Source of the DNA: an uncultured bacterium | Lineage (GTDB): Bacteria > Patescibacteriota > Saccharimonadia > Saccharimonadales > Saccharimonadaceae | NCBI GenBank assembly: GCA_903821365.1 | Contig: CAIJKY010000011.1 | Coordinates: 1-64,000 of the forward strand | Direction of reading: 5' to 3' | Length of the DNA: 64,000 nt | Part shown: piece by piece, positions 1 through 8,620 of the stretch | Layout of the letters: each line of letters begins with the position of its first letter | Numbering within the stretch: position 1 is the first letter of the stretch | Made by a program: the position numbers and the translations under genes | The notes under the pieces: model-generated | What the model was told of the DNA's origin: nothing | The model's input: the letters and a program-made list of their open reading frames with translations, nothing else | The model's database searches: none

Positions 1-67
1 CCGGTGTACTATACCCGCAGTACCCCTAAGATAAAACAGACATTATAAAGGAAATTGCGAGATACCC

Positions 68-577
68 ATGTCTGAACTGCCAGAGAAACAAGTAAAGCGT
101 TTGCGAGCCCTTATTCAAGAGGCCGAAACAAACTTAGCAGCCGCTAAGGAGCTTTTGATTAGTCTTGTGGGCGACGATCAGTCAGTGGTTAATTCTAACC
201 GTGAAGAAGTCGCCGGCAAGGTCATCGAAGGTGTCTTTGATGGCCAAACAATGATAGGACCTGATGGCAAAAGCTATCCTGTTCCTGCAAACTACGCGAG
301 TAAATCGAAACTCGTCGAAGGCGACATACTCAAACTCAGTATTGCTGACGATGGCGGATTTATTTACAAGCAAATCGGTCCAGTTGCACGAAAACAAGTG
401 ATCGGCACATTAACCCAGCATGACGGTGCATACTTCGTTGAAGTATCCGGCAGGGAATACCGTGTCTTACTTGCAAGTGTTACTTACTTCAAAGCCAAGA
501 TGGGCGACCAAGTCAGTGTCATTGTCCCTGAAGACAATGAAGATGCTGAGTGGGCTGCAATCGAAGCTGGCCTTTAA
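68..577 (+). CDS. Conserved CPR hypothetical protein with N-terminal coiled coil
   Basis: A 169-residue protein. Residues 1-35 are charged and heptad-like (probable coiled coil). The rest is a compact beta-rich region with an EGVFDGQTMIGPDGKSYPVP stretch and a following NYASKSKLVEGD stretch, which I recognise as conserved in Patescibacteria proteins of unknown function. There is no signal peptide or membrane segment. The start is uncertain: a TATAAA box and AAGGAA lie 12-25 nt upstream, but AAGGAA is rather far from the ATG for a ribosome-binding site. It precedes dnaX on the same strand but is separated from it by a gap with its own promoter. Function unknown; the coding call is firm. Confidence 0.8.
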   Translation: MSELPEKQVKRLRALIQEAETNLAAAKELLISLVGDDQSVVNSNREEVAGKVIEGVFDGQTMIGPDGKSYPVPANYASKSKLVEGDILKLSIADDGGFIYKQIGPVARKQVIGTLTQHDGAYFVEVSGREYRVLLASVTYFKAKMGDQVSVIVPEDNEDAEWAAIEAGL

Positions 578-706
578 GCATATACTCAATTAGCTGCTTT
601 ATCGTTATTGGTAATGTACTGGGCCACAATCCGGCACTTCTGCGAGTGTAGTACATTTGACGAGACAAGTTAGCCAATTCATACAGCCAAGGCGCATAAC
701 TATTGC

Positions 707-712
707 TACAAT
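707..712 (+). promoter_or_regulatory. Extended -10 box for leaderless dnaX
   Basis: TGCTACAAT fits an extended -10 (TGnTACAAT). It ends 10 nt before the ATG at 723, so the transcript would begin at or just before the start codon. No ribosome-binding site is visible. The same arrangement recurs throughout the window. Confidence 0.6.
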
Positions 713-722
713 GGTACATACC

Positions 723-2198
723 ATGGGGCAAGCTTTATACCGAAAATACCGTTCGCGTTCGTTCGAGGAGCTGCAAGGGCAGCAGCATATTACGAGCACT
801 TTACTGCAAGCAATTGAGCGCGGCGATATTAACCATGCCTATTTGTTCACCGGACCACGAGGCACTGGCAAGACAAGTGTCGCCCGTATCTTAGCTCATG
901 CAATCAATACGCTACCCTACAGCGATGCGCCACACCTGGATATTATCGAGATAGATGCCGCGAGCAACCGTCGCGTTGAAGATATTCGCGATCTCCGCGA
1001 AAAAGTACATATTATGCCTGCGCAGGCAAAATACAAAGTCTATATTATCGATGAGGTGCACATGCTAACGAGCGAAAGCTTTAACGCATTGCTAAAAACG
1101 CTTGAAGAACCACCAGCGCATGTTGTTTTTATACTTGCCACAACTGAGCTACAAAAACTGCCTGCAACAATCACGAGTCGTACCCAACGGTTTGCATTTC
1201 GCTCGCCGACGCCGGCTGTTATTATCCAGCATCTTAAGACAATTGCCGACAAAGAGGCGCTTGTGCTCGATGAAGACGCCTTTGCGCTTATTGCCGAGCA
1301 CGGTGACGGTAGTTTCCGTGACAGCGTCAGCTTGCTTGATCAAGTTCGTAGCCTTGCTGCTCCATCCGAAACCATCACCGAGACGGCCGTTGCAAGCTTG
1401 CTCGGGCTACCAGCGCGTACCGCTGTAAGTGAATTAAGCAGTGCAGCGATTGCTGGAGACAGTGCCAAGGTCGTTACCGGCCTGCAACAAGCCGACAGCA
1501 TTGGCATAAGCCCGCTTACATTAAACGCTCAACTTATTCGACTCCTTATGCAGCAAGCAGATAATGAGCATGCCAGACGCATACTTGAAAAACTTGTGCT
1601 CGTGCCACGGAGTAGTCATCCAGCTGCAAGCCTGTTACTCGCGCTGCTCACCGAAAGTGTCCCCTTGGCAAACGCTGCGCCACTCCCGCCTCAAAAGCCA
1701 GCGAGTAAGCCCAGCACGCCTTCGGCACAAAGCACTAACTCGCCAGCTCCGGCAAAAGTAAGTGTACGTGCATCGAATCAACAAGCGACCACAAAGGTAG
1801 AGGCAACACCGCCACCCGCTCCGGCAATACCATCAGCAAGCTTTGATTTTGACACACTAAGTCAGCAATGGGGCGCCATTCTTGAGGCAATAAAAGAGCA
1901 CAGCCCAGCGCTATACGGCACATTGCGCTCAACCAGTATTGAAGCCGATGGCGAGGGAATGCGTATCACCTGCAAGTACGCCATTCATAAAAAACAGCTT
2001 GAATCGGCAAAGCATCAGACATCACTCACGGCTGGAATTCATCGTGTCACTGGCATGGGACAATTTCCAATTGTTATTGTAGTTGACATGGAGGTGGTTG
2101 CAACTAAGCCACTGGCAGCAGTTTTGCCAAAGAGCGAAGAAGCTAACTCAGTTGTATCAGTGATGGGCGGTGGTGAAATGGTACAATACACTGGATAA
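723..2198 (+). CDS. dnaX: DNA polymerase III gamma/tau subunit
   Basis: Clamp-loader AAA+ ATPase of the replisome, 491 residues from this start. Walker A GPRGTGKTS is at about residues 44-52, Walker B DEVH at 110-113, and the sensor region reads ITSRTQRFAF. The four-cysteine zinc module that normally follows the first helix is missing: the sequence runs directly from AHAINTLPYSDAP to DIIEIDAASN. A Pro/Ala-rich linker (about residues 320-370) leads to a C-terminal tau-like domain. An upstream in-frame GTG-type start at 657 and ATG at 711 exist, but the MGQALYRKYR start matches the family and sits at leaderless spacing from TACAAT. The dnaB promoter lies inside its last codons. Confidence 0.95.
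   Translation: MGQALYRKYRSRSFEELQGQQHITSTLLQAIERGDINHAYLFTGPRGTGKTSVARILAHAINTLPYSDAPHLDIIEIDAASNRRVEDIRDLREKVHIMPAQAKYKVYIIDEVHMLTSESFNALLKTLEEPPAHVVFILATTELQKLPATITSRTQRFAFRSPTPAVIIQHLKTIADKEALVLDEDAFALIAEHGDGSFRDSVSLLDQVRSLAAPSETITETAVASLLGLPARTAVSELSSAAIAGDSAKVVTGLQQADSIGISPLTLNAQLIRLLMQQADNEHARRILEKLVLVPRSSHPAASLLLALLTESVPLANAAPLPPQKPASKPSTPSAQSTNSPAPAKVSVRASNQQATTKVEATPPPAPAIPSASFDFDTLSQQWGAILEAIKEHSPALYGTLRSTSIEADGEGMRITCKYAIHKKQLESAKHQTSLTAGIHRVTGMGQFPIVIVVDMEVVATKPLAAVLPKSEEANSVVSVMGGGEMVQYTG
2182..2187 (+). promoter_or_regulatory. -10 box for dnaB inside the dnaX 3' end
   Basis: TACAAT ends 13 nt before the dnaB ATG at 2201 and overlaps the last codons of dnaX. dnaB can therefore be transcribed as a near-leaderless message independently of dnaX. 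Confidence 0.5.
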
Positions 2199-2200
2199 CC

Positions 2201-3586
2201 ATGGCCACCGACCGAACCCACGCATATAAACGAGATAAGCCCAAGAAATCTTCTGTCGGCAAGCTCCCTCCGCAAAGCCTTGATGCCGAAGTCAGTATTT
2301 TGGGCGCAATTTTAATTGACCAAGACATCCTTGCCGAGGTGAGCAGCAACCTGAAAGCACGCGACTTTTATGATAAGCGACACGAGCTTGTTTACGCTGC
2401 CATGCTTAGGCTTTTTGAACAACATAAACCAGTCGATCTACTGACGCTCACCGAAGCATTAAAAAATAAAGAAGAACTCGATGAAATAGGTGGTCCGGCC
2501 TATCTCGCCGAATTGACCACTGCAGTCCCGACCGCAGCTCACGCCGAAAGCTATGCCGAAATCGTTGCTCAAAAAGCGACTCGCCGACGTTTAATTAAAG
2601 CTAGTGCTGACATCGCCGAACTCAGTTACGACGAAGACAGTGATGTTAAAGATTTGCTTGGCCAAGCAGAGGCCGAGCTTTTTGCCGTATCTGATGCTAA
2701 CGTAACACAAGATATCACGAGCATCGCAGAAATCTTGAACGATAGCTTTGAGCGTCTTGACGAACTCCACCGCAACAAAGGTCAGCTACGTGGTGTGCGC
2801 ACCGGCTGGCGAGATCTTGATGGTAAAACTGCAGGTCTACAACGGAGCGACCTCATCATCCTTGCGGCTAGGCCAGCCATGGGTAAAACAACGCTTGTAA
2901 CGAACCTTGCCTATAACGTTGCTACCAAAGAGAAAAAGCCAGTCATTTTGTTTAGTCTTGAGATGAGCAAAGAACAGCTGGTCAACCGTATGCTCGCCGA
3001 TGCCGCCAATGTTGACGCTTGGGCAATTCGTACTGGTGACCTAACGGACGAAGATTTTGAGAAACTATCACACGCCATGGGTGAACTTGCTGAGGCGCCG
3101 ATTTATATCGATGACACCCCCGGTCTTACGGTGCTTGAAATGCGCACCAAGGCTCGTCGTATCGCTCACGATCAGCCGCTTGGACTAATTATTATTGACT
3201 ACCTGCAGCTCATGAGCGGTAGCAGTTCGGGTAACCAAAATAATCGTGTACAAGAGGTGAGTGAGATTAGTCGTGGCCTGAAACTGGTTGCCCGTGAGCT
3301 CGACGTTCCCTTAATTGCATTGAGCCAGCTGAGTCGTACTGTAGAAACACGCTCGCCGCAAATTCCACAGCTTGCCGATCTTCGCGAGTCTGGTTCGATT
3401 GAGCAAGATGCCGACATCGTGATGTTTATTTATAGGGAAGACTACTATAATCCTGAGACCGAACGCCAACATGTCACTGACCTGATTATCGCAAAGCATC
3501 GTAATGGCCCCGTCGGTAAAATAGAGCTTTACTTCCACCCCGAGCGGCTACGCTTTATGTCACTCGATACTAGTCATGATGATTAA
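2201..3586 (+). CDS. dnaB: Replicative DNA helicase DnaB
   Basis: Hexameric replicative helicase, 461 residues, the usual length. The N-terminal DnaB domain starts at PPQSLDAEVSILGAIL. The RecA-like core has Walker A ARPAMGKTT at about residues 222-230, Walker B LIIIDYLQLMSG, and the QLSRTVETR and DLRESGSIEQDAD motifs that mark the family. It starts 2 nt after the dnaX stop and has no visible ribosome-binding site; TACAAT lies 13 nt upstream. Adjacent replication genes fit a replication cluster. Confidence 0.97.
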   Translation: MATDRTHAYKRDKPKKSSVGKLPPQSLDAEVSILGAILIDQDILAEVSSNLKARDFYDKRHELVYAAMLRLFEQHKPVDLLTLTEALKNKEELDEIGGPAYLAELTTAVPTAAHAESYAEIVAQKATRRRLIKASADIAELSYDEDSDVKDLLGQAEAELFAVSDANVTQDITSIAEILNDSFERLDELHRNKGQLRGVRTGWRDLDGKTAGLQRSDLIILAARPAMGKTTLVTNLAYNVATKEKKPVILFSLEMSKEQLVNRMLADAANVDAWAIRTGDLTDEDFEKLSHAMGELAEAPIYIDDTPGLTVLEMRTKARRIAHDQPLGLIIIDYLQLMSGSSSGNQNNRVQEVSEISRGLKLVARELDVPLIALSQLSRTVETRSPQIPQLADLRESGSIEQDADIVMFIYREDYYNPETERQHVTDLIIAKHRNGPVGKIELYFHPERLRFMSLDTSHDD

Positions 3587-3652
3587 CCGTCAATGCGTAA
3601 TTGCTGATGCTTTCATTTGTCATCACAACGGCGCTAGTATAAAGTAGTGAGC

Positions 3653-5119
3653 ATGCGAATTAGTACTTTGAAAGAGCTCGTGCTATATCGATACCGCTAT
3701 GCCCTCGGTATAATCTTACTTATTGCCTTTGGCGTTATCTTGACGACATGGCAGCTTGGCAGCATCCCCCCAGGCTTCACTAAGGATGAAATGGCAAGTG
3801 CAGTTGCAGCAAATAACCTCACACATTTGAGCACGTCTTTCGTCAACGCGCCCTATTTGTTACTGCAGAAAGCAAGCCTCGACTTATTTGGGCCTTCGTC
3901 GCTAGGCATACGATTACCATCGGTCGTTCTCGCTATGCTACTTGCATTTGCCGCTTTCGGGTTACTCCGTAAATGGTTCTCACATAATGTAACCGTTATT
4001 GGAACAATCCTCATCATTACCGCTAGTCACTTCTTATTGCGTGGGCGTACGGGCAGTCCAGCAATTATGTATAGCTTTTGGACACTTGCATTGCTTGCAT
4101 CTGCTGCGTTAGCAAACCATCAGGTAACTGGGCAGAAGTTTTGGTTTTGGCTATTTTGTTTATGTGCAGGACTTTCGCTTTATACACCATTTTTCTGTTT
4201 TATCGTCTTATTCATTATTGTTGCCATCTTATTATCACGGCAAGCACGTGGCATATTTGAAGAAGTCGGCCAAGCGACAATTGCCGTCAGTATTTTTACA
4301 TTCGTTGCTGTTGTCGCGCCGCTCGGCTACAGCTTCTACATGCATCCGAGTGGTATTTTAGATTTAGTCGGCTTCACTGATTTTTCAACACTCGCCGAAA
4401 CAAAAACTCGGGCTTTATACTTGTTGCAAACAATGGTGAGCTTTACTCCAGCCGACAGTCGCATTCTTGTGCCATCGCTGAGCTTACCAGCAGTGGCCTT
4501 GGCTCTCTACGGTTTATATGTCGCTATTCGCCACCTCGGCGCGATACGCAATGCTATAGTTGTCTTGTTGTTAGCACTAGCCGTGGTGCTCTATATCAGC
4601 ACGCCGAGCGCGCCTTATGCGCTGGTGTTTGTTCCATCGACACTACTTGTTATTTTAGGGCTCCATGCCTTTATCAATAAATGGTATGTCCTGTTTCCGC
4701 GCAATCCATATGCCCGTATTATTGCTCTCTTCCCGCTGGCATTTTTATTGGTGGTGATGGTTCAGTTTAATTACACTCGTTATTTTTATGGTCTTGCTCG
4801 TTCAGAGGCGGTTCGCGCCAACTACAATGATGATATTCTGCTGATAGAGAAGAAACTGGCAAAACAACCACTGCTGCAAAGTAGTGTCATTGTCGTTAAC
4901 AAAGACCAGCAATCTTTCTATAAATTATTACAGCACGACTATCCAAACTTGAGCATTGTTACACCTGAGACTGTTGCCAGCAAAGCCGGAAGTGCAATAT
5001 TTATCGTCGCAAGCAGCGAGCAAGCGGCCGCGGCCACGGTTTTGCCGAATGTCGCCCCTCAGTTCCTTGCAGACGAGCGACCAGGTGACGCACTGCGCTT
5101 TAGAATATATCGCAACTAA
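3653..5119 (+). CDS. Multi-pass membrane glycosyltransferase-like protein (GT39/ArnT type)
   Basis: About 488 residues with ten or more hydrophobic segments. An N-terminal GSIPPGFTKDEMA stretch follows the first membrane segment; this acidic periplasmic-loop motif is typical of polyprenol-phosphate-sugar-dependent (PMT/ArnT-like) transferases. The C-terminal 100 residues are soluble. A TATAAA box ends 9 nt before ATG 3653; an in-frame GTG at 3647 would be too close to the box for a leaderless start. It probably transfers sugar to cell-envelope acceptors, but the substrate cannot be read from sequence. Confidence 0.7.
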   Translation: MRISTLKELVLYRYRYALGIILLIAFGVILTTWQLGSIPPGFTKDEMASAVAANNLTHLSTSFVNAPYLLLQKASLDLFGPSSLGIRLPSVVLAMLLAFAAFGLLRKWFSHNVTVIGTILIITASHFLLRGRTGSPAIMYSFWTLALLASAALANHQVTGQKFWFWLFCLCAGLSLYTPFFCFIVLFIIVAILLSRQARGIFEEVGQATIAVSIFTFVAVVAPLGYSFYMHPSGILDLVGFTDFSTLAETKTRALYLLQTMVSFTPADSRILVPSLSLPAVALALYGLYVAIRHLGAIRNAIVVLLLALAVVLYISTPSAPYALVFVPSTLLVILGLHAFINKWYVLFPRNPYARIIALFPLAFLLVVMVQFNYTRYFYGLARSEAVRANYNDDILLIEKKLAKQPLLQSSVIVVNKDQQSFYKLLQHDYPNLSIVTPETVASKAGSAIFIVASSEQAAAATVLPNVAPQFLADERPGDALRFRIYRN

Positions 5120-5177
5120 ATCGCTTCTGTTACAATAATGCGAGTACTTACTAACAGATGAGCCCGGAGGAATCCAT

Positions 5178-5465
5178 ATGTTTGATCAAGCAAAAATGGT
5201 AATGAAGTTGAAAAAAGCTCAAAAAGAGCTCGCCAAAGAAGTTGTTGAAGTTGAAGCAGGCGATGGCGCGGTTATCGTGCAAATCACCGGCGAGCTAAAA
5301 CTCAAGAAAGTGACGATCGATCCTGAACGTGTTGACGTTGATGATATCGAAGAGCTTGAGAAGTGGGTTGAAATTGCTGTCCGCGAAGGCATGACACGCG
5401 CTCAAGAGCTTGCGGCCGAAAAAATGAAACCGCTAATGGGTGGTCTCGGCAACCTTGGCATGTAA
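5178..5465 (+). CDS. ybaB: YbaB/EbfC family nucleoid-associated protein
   Basis: A 95-residue protein of normal family length. It begins MFDQAKMVMKLKKAQKELAK and has the basic central segment LKLKKVTIDPE and an acidic helix, as in EbfC/YbaB DNA-binding dimers. It has one of the few clear ribosome-binding sites here (CCCGGAGGAATCCATATG), with TACAAT about 45 nt upstream. It is followed 15 nt later by recR, the classic dnaX-ybaB-recR arrangement, interrupted here by dnaB and a membrane protein gene. Confidence 0.93.
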   Translation: MFDQAKMVMKLKKAQKELAKEVVEVEAGDGAVIVQITGELKLKKVTIDPERVDVDDIEELEKWVEIAVREGMTRAQELAAEKMKPLMGGLGNLGM

Positions 5466-5480
5466 ACGCGTCTACCTATA

Positions 5481-6095
5481 ATGACCACCTTATTGCCCCA
5501 AGCCTTACAGGCTGTGATTGATGAGTTTGCACATTTGCCTGGCGTTGGTCCTCGTACGGCCGAGCGCTATGCGTATGCTCTGTTCAAGTCTGATCAGCGC
5601 GCCAGTCGACAACTAGCACTCGCAGTACAGCAGCTTCATCAAGGCGTCAAACTCTGCCCTAAAACTTTCGCGCTTATTAATGCAAGTGACGCTATTTCAC
5701 CGCTATACGAAGATCCTACACGCAACAAGCGAATTGTTGCTGTGGTCGAAGACCCGCTGGATGTTATCGCTATCGAAAAGACTCGTCAGTTTACCGGCAC
5801 CTACCATGTACTTGGCGGCGTTATCAGTCCAATCGACGGTATCGAACCAGAGCAGTTGCATGTCCAGGAACTCTTGGAGCGCGTTAAAGATGATGCGGTT
5901 GAAGAGGTGATCTTGGCAACAAACGCGAGTGTCGAAGGCGAAACAACTGCGCTCTATGTACAGCGGCAACTCGAAGATGCAGGACTTACCATTGCTGTTA
6001 GCCGCCTTGCACGTGGTTTGCCGGTTGGTGTTGACCTTGAATATGCCGACCACATCACCCTCAAGCATGCCCTTGAAGGCCGTAAACTACTCTAG
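5481..6095 (+). CDS. recR: Recombination mediator RecR, zinc finger degenerate
   Basis: RecFOR-pathway clamp protein, 204 residues. The helix-hairpin-helix region FAHLPGVGPRTAERYA is at residues 12-27. The Toprim domain is at about 85-165 (VVEDPLDVIAIEKT, followed by the HVLGGVISPIDGI stretch). The C-terminal Walker-like ARGLPVGVDLEYAD is present. The four-cysteine zinc finger normally between the HhH and Toprim domains keeps only one cysteine (LCPKTFALINASD); the others are gone although the segment length is kept. Likely co-transcribed with ybaB. Confidence 0.93.
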   Translation: MTTLLPQALQAVIDEFAHLPGVGPRTAERYAYALFKSDQRASRQLALAVQQLHQGVKLCPKTFALINASDAISPLYEDPTRNKRIVAVVEDPLDVIAIEKTRQFTGTYHVLGGVISPIDGIEPEQLHVQELLERVKDDAVEEVILATNASVEGETTALYVQRQLEDAGLTIAVSRLARGLPVGVDLEYADHITLKHALEGRKLL

Positions 6096-6116
6096 TGAGC
6101 GTGCTACAATAAAGCA

Positions 6117-7103
6117 ATGCATACCGAAGCCCTGAACGCCCTCCTTGCGGCACACCACATTGTTGTTATTCAAGCTGAAAACCCCGATGGTGATTCGCTT
6201 GGCTCTAGCCTAGCCCTTGAAGAGCTTTTGGGCAATCTTGGCAAAAAGGTTACCATGTTTTGTCGCGTTAATACACCGGGCTACTTACATTATTTTTCAG
6301 GCTGGGATAGAGTTGTTGATGACTTCCCACGAGATGCCGATGCGGCAATTATTGTCGACACCGCTAGCAAAGCACTCCTAGAAAAAACATTGAACCCAGC
6401 CAACACTGCACAATTATCCCGAATGCCAGTTGTTGTCTTTGATCATCATACGACGACGGGCGACCTGCCATTTGACACTATTGATGTTGTCGACGATCAC
6501 AATGTCGCAACTGGTGAACTATTGCTTTCATTCGCTGAAGCGGCTGGTTGGGAAATTACGACAGCCGCCGCTGAGCACATGCTTGCATCCATCTTATCTG
6601 ACAGCCTTGGCCTTACAACTGAAGGCACGACTGCGGCGAGCGTCCATGCCGTTGCTCGTCTCATGGAGCATGGTGCAAAGCCGAGTGAAGTTGAGACCCG
6701 TCGTCGTGAATATATGCGTAAAGCGCCTGACATTTTGGCATATAAAGGTCAGCTTTTGCAGCGTATCAGCTACTATCTTGATGGCGCGCTGGCGGTCATC
6801 CACATCCCTTGGGAAGAAATTACCGAGTATTCCGACCGCTTTAACCCAAGTGTGTTAGTGCTCGACGAGATGCGCTTAGTTGAAAAAGTAAAACTAGCAG
6901 TCGCTATCAAAACATACCCCGACGGCCGACTCACAGGCAAGCTTCGCGCCAATCCAGATGCCCGCATTGCCGAAACGGTTGCAGGTTATTTTGGTGGTGG
7001 TGGACACCCATTTTCAGCAGGCTTCAAAGTCTACGAAACGTATGATACCGTTATTTCTGAACTAGTCGATGCGACCGATAAAGCACTCCACGCTAAGGAT
7101 TAA
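6117..7103 (+). CDS. DHH-family phosphoesterase (NrnA-like nanoRNase/pAp phosphatase)
   Basis: 328 residues, normal for NrnA/RecJ-like DHH proteins. Motif NPDGDSLGSS is at about 22-31, the DHH signature in VVFDHHTT at about 106-112, and the DHHA1 glycine motif FGGGGHPFSAGF near the C-terminus. These proteins degrade 2-5 nt RNA oligomers and 3'-phosphoadenosine 5'-phosphate. TACAAT (6105-6110) ends 6 nt before the ATG, so the message is probably leaderless. cysS follows 5 nt after the stop, suggesting an operon. Confidence 0.88.
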   Translation: MHTEALNALLAAHHIVVIQAENPDGDSLGSSLALEELLGNLGKKVTMFCRVNTPGYLHYFSGWDRVVDDFPRDADAAIIVDTASKALLEKTLNPANTAQLSRMPVVVFDHHTTTGDLPFDTIDVVDDHNVATGELLLSFAEAAGWEITTAAAEHMLASILSDSLGLTTEGTTAASVHAVARLMEHGAKPSEVETRRREYMRKAPDILAYKGQLLQRISYYLDGALAVIHIPWEEITEYSDRFNPSVLVLDEMRLVEKVKLAVAIKTYPDGRLTGKLRANPDARIAETVAGYFGGGGHPFSAGFKVYETYDTVISELVDATDKALHAKD

Positions 7104-7108
7104 ACCGT

Positions 7109-8620
7109 ATGCCCGAGCCAATTTTATTGCATAACACTCCGAAACGTTCAAAAGAGCTGCTAGCTCCGATTACTTCGGATGCCGTCCGGCTCTACACATG
7201 TGGACCGACCGTCTACAATTATTTGACCGTTGGCAACTGGGTCGCGTTTATTCGCTGGGATACACTTGTGCGAACATTGCAATGCGCAGGATACACAGTC
7301 AACCGTGTTATGAATATTACCGACGTTGGCCATCTGACGGGCGAAAACGAGGGCGACGCCGACCAAGGTGAAGATAAACTTGAAAAAGGTGCGCGTCGTG
7401 ATGGCACGACTGCGTGGGAAGTGGCGCAACGTTATACCGATGACTTTATAAATGGCATGCAGCAGCTTAACCTGCTCCCCCCAGAGCACTTATCGAAAGC
7501 AACGGATTATATAGCGGAGCAAATCACTTTAGTAGAAAAACTCGAATCAAAAGGCTACACATATACAATTAGTGACGGCGTTTATTTTGACACGAGTAAG
7601 TTTCCTACTTACGCTGATTTCGCCCGACTTGATCTTGAGGCGCTCCAAGAGGGAGCTCGTGTCACTGCCAACCCCGACAAACGCAATGCTAATGATTTTG
7701 CCTTGTGGAAATTTACCCCTGCAAATGTCACGCGCGACATGCAATGGGAGAGCCCTTGGGGTATCGGATTCCCAGGTTGGCACATAGAATGTTCCGCTAT
7801 GGCAATGTCATTACTTGGCGAAACAATCGATATTCATACTGGCGGCATTGATCATATTCCAGTCCATCACACAAATGAGATTGCACAAAGTGAAGCTGCC
7901 TCCGGTAAGCCATTCTCACATATTTGGCTACACAACGCCCATCTCACTGTGGACGGCACCAAGATCAGCAAAAGTCTTGGTAATGGCTATACGCTGCAGG
8001 ACATTGAGAAAAAAGGCTACAGTGCCCTCGATTTAAAAATGTTTGTACTACAAAGCCACTACCGAACAGAGAGTAATTTTAGCTGGACCAATCTTGATGG
8101 GGCAAAGAACCGACTGAGTGGGTGGCGGCGAGTGGCGAGCGCGCGCTGGACGATGGCTCCGCCTAAGGAAAAGTGGCAGACACTTGCACTAGATGCCAAG
8201 CAAAAGCTCCAGGACAAGGTCGACGGGATGGTTGATGAAGTAATGTTATCAGACATGCATAAAGCCCTGAGAGACGATCTGGACACGCCAGAAGCCCTCC
8301 GTATTATTGATGCGCAGCTTGCAGTAATGCGAATGTTAGTTTCGAGCAATAGAATCTCACCAGAAGGCATCACCCGCTTCTTTAGCACCATCGACAAAGC
8401 CCTCGGCCTTAACATCATAAAGTCCACCCCAAACATTCCCAAGGCCGCTCAGAAGCTCTTAGATGAACGCCAAGCACAACTTGATGCACTATCAAGCAAA
8501 CAATCAACTGACTGGTCGGTGAGCGATGCCCAGCGGGCACGGCTCGCCAACGAGTTCAATCTCGGCGTTAGCGAAACCAATGTCGATGGTCGCAAGCGGC
8601 AAACTTGGTACTGGCTCTAA
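7109..8620 (+). CDS. cysS: Cysteinyl-tRNA synthetase with altered HIGH motif
   Basis: 503 residues, close to the usual 460-500. The first zinc cysteine is in CGPTVYNY (residue 31); the others are in WHIECSAMA and GGIDHIPVHHTNE. The KMSKS loop reads KISKSLGN near residue 285. The HIGH signature that should follow GPTVY reads LTVGN, so its first histidine is a threonine, and the following MNITDV continues GHLT instead of DDKI. The C-terminal DALR region is present. Starts directly after the DHH gene. Confidence 0.9.
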   Translation: MPEPILLHNTPKRSKELLAPITSDAVRLYTCGPTVYNYLTVGNWVAFIRWDTLVRTLQCAGYTVNRVMNITDVGHLTGENEGDADQGEDKLEKGARRDGTTAWEVAQRYTDDFINGMQQLNLLPPEHLSKATDYIAEQITLVEKLESKGYTYTISDGVYFDTSKFPTYADFARLDLEALQEGARVTANPDKRNANDFALWKFTPANVTRDMQWESPWGIGFPGWHIECSAMAMSLLGETIDIHTGGIDHIPVHHTNEIAQSEAASGKPFSHIWLHNAHLTVDGTKISKSLGNGYTLQDIEKKGYSALDLKMFVLQSHYRTESNFSWTNLDGAKNRLSGWRRVASARWTMAPPKEKWQTLALDAKQKLQDKVDGMVDEVMLSDMHKALRDDLDTPEALRIIDAQLAVMRMLVSSNRISPEGITRFFSTIDKALGLNIIKSTPNIPKAAQKLLDERQAQLDALSSKQSTDWSVSDAQRARLANEFNLGVSETNVDGRKRQTWYWL

